NCBI GenBank assembly: GCA_039090855.1
Contig: CM077034.1
Location: 13,281,970 to 13,345,969 of the forward strand
Length of the DNA stretch: 64,000 bases
Direction: 5' to 3'
Source of the DNA: Macrothele yani
Lineage: Eukaryota > Arthropoda > Arachnida > Araneae > Macrothelidae
Position numbers and translations under genes: made by a program. This document shows, one piece after another, positions 25,309 to 35,003 of the stretch. The notes beneath the pieces were generated by a model. That model did no database searches, was not told the origin of the DNA, and saw only the letters and a list, made by a program, of their open reading frames with translations. Numbering within the stretch: position 1 is the stretch's first letter; every line of letters starts with the position of its first letter.

Positions 25309-25870
25309 TACCTGAGGAGAGCGTTGGTTGTTGTACGGAGGAGAGCGTTTGTTGTTGTAGAGAGAGAGCGTTTGTTTGTTGTATAGGGAGAGCGGTTGTT
25401 GTATACGGAGAGCGTTTGTTCATGTGCAAGGAGCTACGTGTTATTTGAATAGCTGTGTGTGAAGTGTGTGTGATACCAGTAGAAGTTCATAATAAAAGGT
25501 TTTAAGTAAGTACGTCTTTCTCAGTTCATAGTTACTGTCAGACCTCTGTCTGGCTGTTAGGTTTATTTCATTTAGTGTTATTAGTAACAACCAGCATAAG
25601 ACTTTATTCATCTTAATTACTACTACAACATTACTACCAGTTATAAGTTTGTTCATTACTATTACTACACTACTAGCAGGAGACTTTATTCAGGATCTTA
25701 ATTAACTAGTAACAACAACCATTTGAATTCACTATTTGAAGCTTAGTACAAGCATTGAATTCATCATAATATTAGCTGAGTAGAAGTTTAGCTTAGCTTA
25801 GTAGTAGTGAAAGTTATATTCACTACGATTAGCTTAGTAGAAAAAGCGAAATTCATTATAAAGTCTTCAT

Positions 25871-26275
25871 CAGGCAACATATTTTATTTTCACGTTATAT
25901 TGAGTCGGCTAAATTTCATTTGAGTGCACAATTTTGTAAAGTAAAAATGTTAATAACGATTGAGAGTTGGATGTGTGAGTAAATGATTTGGAATGAATGT
26001 TCAGGAAAAGTCCTCCAGTGCAATACTGAGTAACTTACACATCAGTGCTAGTAAACAAATCAAAATTTGTAAGTTAACGAAATATTCAAAGAGAAATGAA
26101 AAGCTAGACGATTACTTTTTAAACATTGCGGCACTCAGTGGACCCCTATACACGGAACGTCGGCTGGGTGAAACACAAACGCTCAATCCTCGAATAGCGA
26201 GCCTGTGTTTTCTCTAATACTGGGAAAACATAGTTTTTGAAATTCGAGTGATTACCCTATAACGAAGTAAATTTC
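25871..26275. other. AT-rich spacer, nothing recognised
   Basis: No supported coding sequence or repeat. Confidence 0.4.
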
Positions 26276-27600
26276 TCCGTCATTTTTATCCGCCCCAGGA
26301 TTCGAACCCGGGTCCACTCATTCCGGAATAAGTTGCTCTACCAATTGAGCTACCCGGACATTTTATTCTGATTCCTATCTGCCTTTATGTCGTGTGCGTC
26401 CTTCTGGCAGGTACGTCACATCTCCTGGTACGTTACATCATCTCCCCCTTATTTTTTTTTTTTCGAAGTGCTGCTCTTATTTTTCCTATCTCGCGGTGTG
26501 GAAATAACATCACACCATTGCGAGATTGTGAACGGTCGGGTCATCCGGATAGTTCGGGCGCCATTATAGCGAAGTGAATTTCTCCGTCATTTTTATCCGC
26601 GCCAGGATTCGAACCCGCGTCCCCTCATTCCGGAATAAGTTGCTCTACCAATTGAGCTACCCGGACATTTTATTCTGATTCCTATCTGCCTTTATGTCGT
26701 GTGCGTCCTTCTGGCAGGTACGTCACATCTCCTGGTACGTTACATCATCTCCCCCTTATTTTTTTTTTTTCGAAGTGCTGCTCTTATTTTTCCTATCTCG
26801 CGGTGTGGAAATAACATCACACCATTGCGAGATTGTGAACGGTCGGGTCATCCGGATAGTTCGGGCGCCATTATAGCGAAGTGAATTTCTCCGTCATTTT
26901 TATCCGCGCCAGGATTCGAACCCGCGTCCCCTCATTCCGGAATAAGTTGCTCTACCAATTGAGCTACCCGGACATTTTATTCTGATTCCTATCTGCCTTT
27001 ATGTCGTGTGCGTCCTTCTGGCAGGTACGTCACATCTCCTGGTACGTTACATCATCTCCCCTTATTTTTTTTTTCGAAGTGCTGCTCTTATTTTTCCTAT
27101 CTCGCGGTGTGGAAATAACATCACACCATTGCGAGATTGTGAACGGTCGGGTCATCCGGATAGTTCGGGCGCCATTATAGCGAAGTGAATTTCTCCGTCA
27201 TTTTTATCCGCGCCAGGATTCGAACCCGCGTCCCCTCATTCCGGAATAAGTTGCTCTACCAATTGAGCTACGCGGACATTTTATTCTGATTCCTATCTGC
27301 CTTTATGTCGTGTGCGTCCTTCTGGCAGGTACGTCACATCTCCTGGTACGTTACATCATCTCCCCCTTATTTTTTTTCGAAGTGCTGCTCTTATTTTTCC
27401 TATCTCGCGGTGTGGAAATAACATCACACAATTGCGAGATTTTGAACGGTCGGGTCATCCGGATAGTTCGGGCGCCATTATAACGAAGTATATTTCTCCG
27501 TCATTTTTATCCGCGCCAGGATTCGAACCCGGGTCCACTCATTCCGGAATAAGTTGCTCTACCATTTGAGCTACGCGGACGTTTTATTCTGATTCCTATC
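26276..27600 (-). repeat. tRNA-like family D array 1, 307-bp units
   Basis: Four full units and a partial one, each with a minus-strand tRNA-like segment at about 26289-26360, 26596-26667, 26904-26975, 27210-27279 and 27513-27581. The tRNA-like part has box A (tagctcaattggtagagca) and box B (gggttcgaatcc); where the anticodon loop should be there is the palindrome ttccggaa. The rest of each unit ends in a poly(T)-containing stretch before cgaagtgctgctc. It is a truncated relative of the longer units at 38192-41733. Confidence 0.85.
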
Positions 27601-28467
27601 TGCCTTGTCGTGTGCGTCCTTCTGGCAGGTACGTCACATCTCCTGGTACGTTACAACCCTTAATGATAATAGTTATCGCCAGTGTACACACACTAGCAGG
27701 CATTGGAGTCCGATACCAGTCTGTCCTTTCACCCAATGAGAAGTGAGTGCTAAAAATAGCTTCATCACCATTGCAACAGGTCACGGGAGCAGAACTTTCC
27801 TGTGTAGTTACCGTGTAAGGCAGAGGAAGCCATTCTTTCCTTTCCTTTGTGTCTTTAAAAAATGCTTAAAAATCGGAAAATGATTATTCTTAATTTTTTT
27901 TTTTTAAAAGAGGGATGATAGTTGTGAGTTTATGCTGTAAAAATTTGCAATGCGTAATGATTTAGAGTTTGCCATAAATCCGGTTTTTGTTTTAAAATGG
28001 ATCCCATCGCAAAATAGTGAATTTTGTGAAATTTAAAAATTTAATTTCTAGTAAACTAAATCGAAATTCAAAAAATGGGTGATGAGATGCAAATTTTTGG
28101 CCACGGCCGTTTATGCCTACAAAGCTTCGTGGTTCTGTTGCTCTTGGTGAATCCGGAACACGAACTGAAAACACCTTTTTTCTTACCTTAACTTTGAAAT
28201 ACAATAGCTGTTGAAGTATAGCCAGAATCGAAAAACGGTTTATTTCAATCTGCTCTCCTAACAACTTTATACAAACGATGTAAATTTCATATTTTTGTAT
28301 TCAATTCTTTTTACACTGCGAGCTAGAAAAGCGCGAGTGTTGCAAAATTTCTAAAACAGCAATGGCAACTAATTTTTTTTCAGAATAGAGAGATATTTGC
28401 ATGAATTTATATATTGCTCCGAAATGCATTTCAATAGAGCCAGCGTAACCAAAACATTTCTTCTCAG
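27601..28467. other. Intronic spacer, nothing recognised
   Basis: AT-rich, with poly(T) runs. The last bases (ttcttctcag) form the decayed acceptor of the pseudo-exon that follows. Confidence 0.45.
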
Positions 28468-28551
28468 AGGGCATAATTGCCGATAATGTGGTTGTGAACA
28501 CTTCAGCATTTCGCAGACTTCGTATTCAACCCCTTTGTTAAGAGAATAAAA
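28468..28551 (+). pseudogene. Decayed duplicate of the exon at 34428
   Basis: Begins after ttcttctcag with agggcataattgccgataat, parallel to aaggcatatttgcagataat at 34428, then jumps over about 100 bp and matches again from cagcatttcgcagac to tttgttaagagaata, about 41 of 48 bases. The frame is shifted between the two blocks and the donor is lost. It marks an old duplication of this exon region. Confidence 0.7.
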
Positions 28552-28612
28552 TATTCTGTCTTTCCTCCAAAGAATGTTGTGCAGATGAATACAATCATCA
28601 TCATCATCATTA

Positions 28613-29243
28613 TCAACCATTATCAATCCACTGCTGGACGAAGGTCTCCCCAAGTTTCCTCCACAACAGTCTGTCTTGTGCCAGTCTCCTCCATGTCACT
28701 CCCGCATACTTTCGAATTTCATCCACCCATCTCCCATGTGGTCTTCTTCTGGGTCTTTTCCTGTCCCTTGGAATCCAATCTAAAATTTCGGCTGTGTCTG
28801 TCCTTCTGGCAGTATGTCCAGCCCATTGCCATTTCAGGGATTTAACTCTGATCATGATGTCTTGTCATTTTTCGGATCCACGAGTTCCTCTTCTTATCTC
28901 TCCTGGTTACACCAAGCATGCACCTCTCCATGCTGCTTTGAGTTGTCTGCAGCCTTTGTATGTCTCTTTTAGTTAAGGTCCACGTCTCTGCACCATACGT
29001 AAGCACTGGAAGGATGCATTGATCAAACACTTTTCTTTTAAGACATAATGGCATATTGCTCTTGAAAATTATGCTGTTTCTTCCAAAAGCTCTCCAGGCA
29101 AGTTTTGTACGCCGATTAATTTCTTCATCAATGTGACCCTCGCTTGATAACTGCTGTCCAAGATAAACGTACGTGTCTGTTATCTCCAGCTTTTCTCCAT
29201 CAATCGATAAATCTTCATTTCTTGTAAAAGCATTGAACATCAC
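28613..29243 (-). pseudogene. Reverse transcriptase C-terminus, unit 1
   Basis: Frame 29243 to 28842 encodes VYLGQQLSSEGHIDEEINRR and LPVLTYGAETWTLTKRDIQR, hallmark sequences of the region after the polymerase domain in insect non-LTR retrotransposons. A one-base frameshift near 28850 moves to a second frame (28855-28613) with LKWQWAGHTARR and WRRLAQDRLLWRKLGETFVQ ending WIDNG. Polymerase active site and endonuclease are absent. Confidence 0.85.
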
Positions 29244-29282
29244 TTTTGTCTTCTATATATATCATCATCATCATCATCATTG

Positions 29283-29913
29283 TCAACCATTATCAATCCA
29301 CTGCTGGACAAAGGTCTCCCCAAGTTTCCTCCACAACGGTCTGTCTTGTGCCAGTCTCCTCCATGTCACTCCCGCATACTTTCGAATTTCATCCACCCAT
29401 CTCAAATGTGGTCTTCTTCTGGGTCTTTTCCTGTCCCTTGGAATCCAATCTAAAATTTCGGCTGTGTCTGTCCTTCTGGCAGTATGTCCAGCCCATTGCC
29501 ATTTCAGGGATTTAACTCTGATCATGATGTCTTGTCATTTTTCGGATCCACGAGTTCCTCTTCTTATCTCTCCTGGTTACACCAAGCATGCACCTCTCCA
29601 TGCTGCTTTGAGTTGTCTGCAGCCTTTGTATGTCTCTTTTAGTTAAGGTCCACGTCTCTGCACCATACGTAAGCACTGGAAGGCTGCATTGATCAAACAC
29701 TTTTCTTTTGAGACATAATGGCATATTGCTCTTGAAAATTATGCTGTTTCTTCCAAAAGCTCTCCAGGCAAGTTTTGTACGCCGATTAATTTCTTCATCA
29801 ATGTGACCCTCGCTTGATATCTGCTGTCCAAGATAAACGTACGTGTCTGTTATCTCCAGCTTTTCTCCATCAATCGATAAATCTTCATTTCTTGTAAAAG
29901 CATTGAACATCAC
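29283..29913 (-). pseudogene. Reverse transcriptase C-terminus, unit 2
   Basis: Same content and the same frameshift as unit 1, with QQISSEGH for QQLSSEGH and DQCSLPVL for DQCILPVL. Confidence 0.85.
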
Positions 29914-29952
29914 TTTTGTCTTCTATATATATCATCATCATCATCATTGTCA

Positions 29953-30580
29953 ACCATTATCAATCCACTGCTGGACGAAGCTCTCCCCAAGTTTCCTCCA
30001 CAACGGTCTGTCTTGTACCAGTCTCCTCCATGTCACTCCCGCATACTTTCGAATTTCATCCACCTATCATCCATGTGGTCTTCTTCTGGGTCTTTTCCTG
30101 TCCCTTGGAATCCAATCTAAAATTTCGGCTGTGTCTGTCCTTCTGGCAGTATGTCCAGCCCATTGCCATTTCAGGGATTTAACTCTGATCATGATGTCTT
30201 GTCATTTTTCGGATCCACGAGTTCCTCTTCTTATCTCTCCTGGTTACACCAAGCATGCACCTCTCCATGCTGCTTTGAGTTGTCTGCAGCCTTTGTATGT
30301 CTCTTTTAGTTAAGGTCCACGTCTCTGCACCATACGTAAGCACTGGAAGGCTGCATTGATCAAACACTTTTCTTTTGAGACATAATGGCATATTGCTCTT
30401 GAAAATTATGCTGTTTCTTCCAAAAGCTCTCCAGGCAAGTTTTGTACGCCGATTAATTTCTTCATCAATGTGACCCTCGCTTGATATCTGCTGTCCAAGA
30501 TAAACGTACGTGTCTGTTATCTCCAGCTTTTCTCCATCAATCGATAAATCTTCATTTCTTGTAAAAGCATTGAACATCAC
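29953..30580 (-). pseudogene. Reverse transcriptase C-terminus, unit 3
   Basis: Shares the QQISSEGH and DQCSLPVL variants with unit 2, so units 2 and 3 are the closest pair. Same frameshift at the MTRHHDQS end. Confidence 0.85.
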
Positions 30581-30619
30581 TTTTGTCTTCTATATATATA
30601 TCATCATCATCATCATTGT

Positions 30620-31195
30620 CAACCATTATCAATCCACTGCTGGACGAAGCTCTCCCCAAGTTTCCTCCACAACGGTCTGTCTTGTACCAGTCTCCTCCAT
30701 GTCACTCCCGCATACTTTCGAATTTCATCCACCTATCATCCATGTGGTCTTCTTCTGGGTCTTTTCCTGTCCCTTGGAATCCAATCTAAAATTTCGGCTG
30801 TGTCTGTCCTTCTGGCAGTATGTCCAGCCCATTGCCATTTCAGGGATTTAACTCTGATCATGATGTCTTGTCATTTTTCGGATCCACGAGTTCCTCTTCT
30901 TATCTCTCCTGGTTACACCAAGCATGCACCTCTCCATGCTGCTTTGAGTTGTCTGCAGCCTTTGTATGTCTCTTTTAGTTAAGGTCCACGTCTCTGCACC
31001 ATACGTAAGCACTGGAAGGATGCATTGATCAAACATTTTTCTTTTAAGACATAATGGCATATTGCTCTTGAAAATTATGTTGTTTCTTCCAAAAGCTCTC
31101 CAGGCAAGTTTTGTACGCCGATTAATTTCTTCATCAATGTGACCCTCGCTTGATAACTGCTGTCCAAGATAAACGTACGTGTCTGTTATCTCCAG
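30620..31195 (-). pseudogene. Reverse transcriptase C-terminus, unit 4 (5'-truncated)
   Basis: Lacks the first 25 or so residues of the other units (MMFNAFTRNEDLSIDGEK) and starts at LEITDTYVYLGQQLSSEGH. It carries the QQLSSEGH and DQCILPVL forms of unit 1. Confidence 0.85.
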
Positions 31196-31210
31196 AGAGG
31201 AAAGATGAAT

Positions 31211-31476
31211 CGAATATCGTTGCATATTTAAGAAAAAAGTATTTTTTCCGCTTTTGAGATTTAGAAATGGAAATCTTGTGGGCGCAGATTCTCAGTAGAA
31301 AAAATAAGTAATCAGGACGCCATATTCCTCAACACATGAATCTGTGTTCCCAATGCTCTCCACCCAAATATACATATGCGTAAACAATAAATGACACTGA
31401 TACATACTGTAGGTCGCTTATGTTTACATATTGTATAGTATAAAAGAATTATCATTTATGAGAAGTTCACGAAATA
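31211..31476. other. Spacer, nothing recognised
   Basis: AT-rich DNA between the retrotransposon block and the mariner's left end. Confidence 0.45.
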
Positions 31477-31688
31477 CAGGGTGTCCGAGAATTATCGGAC
31501 ACATTACAAAATTATGTAAAAAAAAAAAAAAAAAAAAAAAACTATGAGCATTGTGTGTTTTTCCATGTCACGTACTACTAACACGGTTTCTATATTTTTG
31601 TTTTGCAGAAATGCTATTCCCAGAATCCGGTAGATGGCGCTAGCAGTGACCTGACGAGGAATGTATGAGAAATGCGCAATCAGTAGTC

Positions 31689-34223
31689 ATGTTATCCGAA
31701 CAGCAGAAGGCGATGTGTGTGCTATGGCTTGCGGAATTAAAGTCTGTCATTAAAGTTAAGAGACGGTAACGTTTAGAGTATGGTTGTAATCCTCCGTCAA
31801 CGAATTCAATTAAGCGGTGGATGAAATAGTTTAAAGAAACTGGCAATGTGGAACATCGTGGAGGAGCCGGTAGGCCTGGCGTCAGCGGTGAGACGGTTGA
31901 CCAACTTAATGAAAGTTTCCAACGAAGCCCTAGGAAATCCGTTCGTAAAGCAAGCAGTTCACGATATCTTTCACAAAAAAATTAAAGTTTCATGCTTATA
32001 AAATTGAAATAGTGCAAAACATGCAGGTAAATGATCACACTGTGCGACACGATTTCGCCGTGGATATGCTGAGTCGAGTGGAAAACGACGAAAACTATCT
32101 TAGTACTGTAATTTTTAGTGATGAATCCACATTGCATGTATCAGGTTTTGTGAATCGTCACGACTGTAGGATATGGGGCAGTGAACCGCCTCGTGCTGCT
32201 ATTGAACTGGAACGTGATTCTCCAAAAGTTAATGCGTGGTGCGCCCTATCAAAAAGAGAAATGATTGGCCCTTTCTTCTTCTGCGAAAAATCCATAAATG
32301 GTGAAATTTACTTGGATATGCTAGAAAATTTCGCTATACCCCTGATCAAAAAATTTGACAACGTCGTTTTCCAACTAGACGGCGCGCCTCCGCATTGGTA
32401 AACGTGTGTGCGTAAGTGCCTAAATGAGCATGTGTGCGTAAGTGCCTAAATGAGCATGGTCAACGTGTGTACGTAAGTGCCTAAATGAGCAGACGGCGCG
32501 CCTGCGCATTAGCAACGTGTGTACGTAAGTGCCTAAATGAGCATTGGTCAACGTGTGTACGTAAGTGCCTAAATGAGTACCATAAATGGAGGCATTTACT
32601 TTGATATGCTAGAAAATTTCGCTATAACCAAGATCAAAAGATATAACAACGTCGTTTTACAACAAGACGGCGCGCCTCCGCATTGGTCAATGTGTGTACG
32701 TAAGTGCCTAAATGAGCATGTGTGCATAAGTGCCTAAATGAGCATGTGTGCGTAAGTGCCTAAATGAGCATGGTCAACGTGTGTACGTAAGTGCCTAAAT
32801 GAGCAGACGGCGCGCCTCCGCATTAGCAACGTATGTACGTAAGTGCCTAAATGAGCATTGGTCAACGTGTGTACGTAAGTGCCTAAATGAGCATTGGTCA
32901 ACGTATGTACGTAAGTGCCTAAATGAGCATTTGTCAACGTGTGTACGTAAGTGCCTAAATGAGCATTGGTCAACGTGTGTACGTAAGTGCCTAAATGAGC
33001 ATTTGTCAACGTGTGTACGTAAGTGCCTAAATGAGCATTGGTCAACGTGTGTACGTAAGTGCCTAAATGAGCATTGGTCAACGTGTGTACGTAAGTGCCT
33101 AAATGAGCATTGGTCAACGTGTGTACGTAAGTTCCTAAATGAGCATTGGTCAACGTGTGTACGTAAGTGCCTAAATGAGCATTGGTCAACAAGTGTACGT
33201 AAGTGCCTAAATGAGCATTGGTCAACGTGTGTACGTAAGTGCCTAAATGAGCATTGGTCAACGTGTGTACGTAAGTGCCTAAATGATCATTGGTCAACGT
33301 GTGTACGTAAGTGCCTAAATGAGCATTGGTCAACGTGTGTACGTAAGTGCCTAAATGAGCATTGGTCAACGTGTGTACGTAAGTGCCTAAATGAGCATTG
33401 GTCAACGTGTGTACGTAAGTGCCTAAATGAGCATTGGTCAACGTGTGTACGTAAGTGCCTAAATGAGCATTGGTCAACGTGTGTACGTAAGTGCCTAAAT
33501 GAGCATTGGTCAACGTGTGTACGTAAGTGCCTAAATGAGCATTGGTCAACGTGTGTACGTAAGTGCCTAAATGAGCATTGGTCAACGTGTGTACGTAAGT
33601 GCCTAAATGAGCAGACGGCGCGCCTCCGCATTAGCAACGTGTGTACGTAAGTTCCTAAATGAGCATTGGTCAACGTGTGTACGTAAGTGCCTAAATGAGC
33701 ATGGTCAACGTGTGTACGTAAGTGCCTAAATGAGCAGACGGCGCGCTTCCGCATTAGCAACGTGTGTACGTAAGTGCCTAAATGAGCATTGGTCAACGTG
33801 TGTACGTAAGTGCCTAAATGAGCACCATAAATGGAGGCATTTACTTGGATATGCTAGAAAATTTCGCTATAACCAAGATCAAAAGATATAACAACGTCGT
33901 TTTACAACAAGACGGCACGCCTCCGCATTGGTCAACGTGTGTACGTAAGTGCCTAAATGAGCATTTCCTCCCACAGATGGATTGGGCGTGGTGGTCCTAT
34001 TCCGTGGCCTCCTCGCTCTCCAGATCTAACTCCATTGGATTATCATTTCATGTGGGGTTATGTGAAGGATCGTGTCTATTGTACTGATTTGCAGGAACTG
34101 AAGCAGCATACGACAGCTGCTATTAATTCCATAATTCCTCAGATGCTTGCCAATACATGGCATGAAATCGAGTATCGCTTGGACGTTCTACGAGCAATCA
34201 AGGGATCTCACATCGAAATTTAG
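31689..34223 (+). pseudogene. DD41D-type mariner transposase pseudogene
   Basis: The N-terminus starts MLSEQQKAMCVLWLAELKSV at 31689, with early stops, then GRPGVSGETVDQLNESFQRS. The frame 32012-32401 has the first catalytic D (IFSDESTLHVSG) and the second (FQLDGAPPHW). The gene resumes at 33957 with RWIGRGGPIPWPPRSPDLTP, LDYHFMWGYVKD (third D) and the C-terminus to 34223. Skipping all but one 12-residue repeat and mending the local frameshift, I count 41 residues between the second and third D. Between 32400 and 33960 the twelve codons right after GAPPHW are repeated about 37 times, together with three copies of a 110-bp upstream segment. It is not functional. Confidence 0.85.
32400..33960 (+). 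repeat. 36-bp minisatellite within the transposase gene, about 37 units
   Basis: The unit is ttggtcaacgtgtgtacgta followed by agtgcctaaatgagca, 36 bp, equal to 12 codons (HWSTCVRKCLNE). About 22 units run without interruption from 32831 to 33613 and keep the frame. Around that core are shortened units (catgtgtgcgtaagtg), units joined to agacggcgcgcctccgcatt (32491, 32803, 33613, 33736), and three copies of the flanking gene segment (32290-32399, 32577-32690, 33823-33930), which shows block duplication on top of unit duplication. Confidence 0.95.
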
Positions 34224-34328
34224 TAACTTGTGTAATATTGTAAGTTTGTACAGATAGTTTCTTTTTAGCTATTTAATGTTTTGTTTTATATAATTTCGTA
34301 ATGTGTCCAATAATTCTCGGACACCTTG

Positions 34329-34427
34329 CATTTTTATTAAAAATAACGTGCAAATATATTTACATCAATTTATCGTTCCGAAATAATAAGATACATTATA
34401 GCTCCAAATTCTTTCCTCTCTTTTCAG
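34329..34427. other. Intron 3' end with splice acceptor
   Basis: Ends with the polypyrimidine tract and acceptor ttctttcctctcttttcag, last base 34427. Confidence 0.55.
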
Positions 34428-34636
34428 AAGGCATATTTGCAGATAATGTTGTAGAAATGATTAATGAAAAAATTCCTCATTCTTCAGGAGAAGAAAATTC
34501 TCCAGAAGAGGAGAGTTATGTGAGATCACTGCAGCAGTTTTCAGATTTCATATTCAACCCATTTGTTAAGAGAATAGAAGAGCCTTACGGAGGATACAGT
34601 CCAGAAATCGTTACAGCGATTGGTCGTAACTGTATG
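34428..34636 (+). CDS. Candidate host exon, unidentified gene
   Basis: A 209-nt open segment with a strong acceptor (ctctcttttcag) and donor (gtatgt at 34637). It contributes two bases to a split codon, then 69 codons: GIFADNVVEMINEKIPHSSG, an acidic stretch GEENSPEEESYVRS, and LQQFSDFIFNPFVKRIEEPY followed by GGYSPEIVTAIGRNCM. The existence of a diverged duplicate at 28468 with conserved coding blocks supports a true exon. Phase matches the exon at 17134-17267. I do not recognise the protein; it is not a transposon protein known to me. Confidence 0.6.
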
Positions 34637-34642
34637 GTATGT

Positions 34643-35003
34643 ATTAGATTTTAATGAGCTGTACCGTAATCATTTTTATTTAAAATGAGTATAATACTTC
34701 AGAATAACGATTTTCAAAGTGTGATCCCTCAACCCCTGGGAGTCGCCGAGACCCTTTCAGGGGAACCTTCGAGGTTAAAACTATTTTCATAATAATACGT
34801 TATTTGACTTTTTCGCTCTCATTTCCTCACTACAGAACAATAGAAGTTTCCAGAGGTTACATGACGTCATTGCTCTGACTGCTCATGGAATGTGTTCTAT
34901 TGTATTATTTTGTTGTTGTTTTTTAATTTCGAAGGTAGCAGGTTTAGGGTATACAAATGTGCATGCTTTTGCAGAGATAAAGCAATGAAGAAATACGTAT
35001 ATA
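34643..35003. other. Intronic/intergenic spacer
   Basis: AT-rich. The stretch 34715-34780 (gatccctcaacccctgggag and the matching tttcaggggaacc) is reminiscent of hAT-type non-autonomous elements, but no termini could be fixed. Confidence 0.4.

Larger units (their letters stand above)
22377..25870 (+). repeat. LTR-like module copy 2, with expanded SINE-B
   Basis: Same order as copy 1: tgtaacgtatactctcg start, TATA box tataaata at 22532-22539, SINE-B, ggagagcg repeats (25315-25420), AATAAA at 25491-25496, then the cattactac/tagcag region. The extra length comes almost entirely from the 15-unit SINE-B body array. Right end approximate. Confidence 0.5.
28594..31195 (-). repeat. Four tandem copies of a non-LTR retrotransposon 3' end
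   Basis: Head-to-tail units at 28594-29260, 29261-29930, 29931-30600 and 30601-31195. On the minus strand each encodes the reverse transcriptase C-terminus and ends in (ATG)n, the usual tail of this type of retroelement. Three units begin at the same internal point; the one at the 5' end in RNA orientation (right side) is 70 bp shorter. The block is bracketed by agatgaat at 28583-28590 and 31203-31210, a possible target duplication. Identical frameshifts in all units show the units copied one another rather than inserting separately. Confidence 0.9.
31477..34328 (+). mobile_element. Mariner-family transposon (DD41D type) swollen by a minisatellite
   Basis: Left terminal repeat cagggtgtccgagaattatc at 31477 and its inverse, ending ctcggacaccttg at 34328. 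TA precedes the left end; the right flank is CA, so the target duplication has decayed. At 2.85 kb it is about twice the usual 1.3 kb because about 1.5 kb of repeats sits inside the gene. Confidence 0.85.
17268..34427 (+). other. Candidate 17 kb intron packed with mobile elements
   Basis: If the exons at 17134-17267 and 34428-34636 belong together, the interval is one intron containing a Tc1, two LTR-like modules with SINE-B, a tRNA-like array, four tandem retrotransposon fragments, a mariner and a decayed exon copy. This rests on matching splice phase and strand only. Confidence 0.4.

Noticed and set aside
20791..25870. A complete LTR retrotransposon between the two modules
   Set aside because: Only about 500 bp separates them, with no gag, protease, reverse transcriptase or integrase motif and no primer-binding site.
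26289..27581. Functional tRNA genes
   Set aside because: Box A and box B are good, but the anticodon arm has no proper 7-nt loop and the segments are part of tandem repeat units.
28579..31000. Plus-strand frames with poly-Ile or poly-His starts (IIIIIIVNHYQSTAG type)
   Set aside because: Antisense of the reverse transcriptase 3' ends; the runs come from the (CAT)n tail.
32734..33585. Minus-strand 283-codon open frame of HLGTYVHTLTNA repeats
   Set aside because: It is the antisense of the 36-bp minisatellite; a unit length divisible by three keeps several frames open. No start context, domain or non-repeat sequence.
34715..34790. hAT-type non-autonomous element
   Set aside because: Only a vague likeness around gatccctcaaccc; no terminal repeats or 8-bp target duplication could be located.
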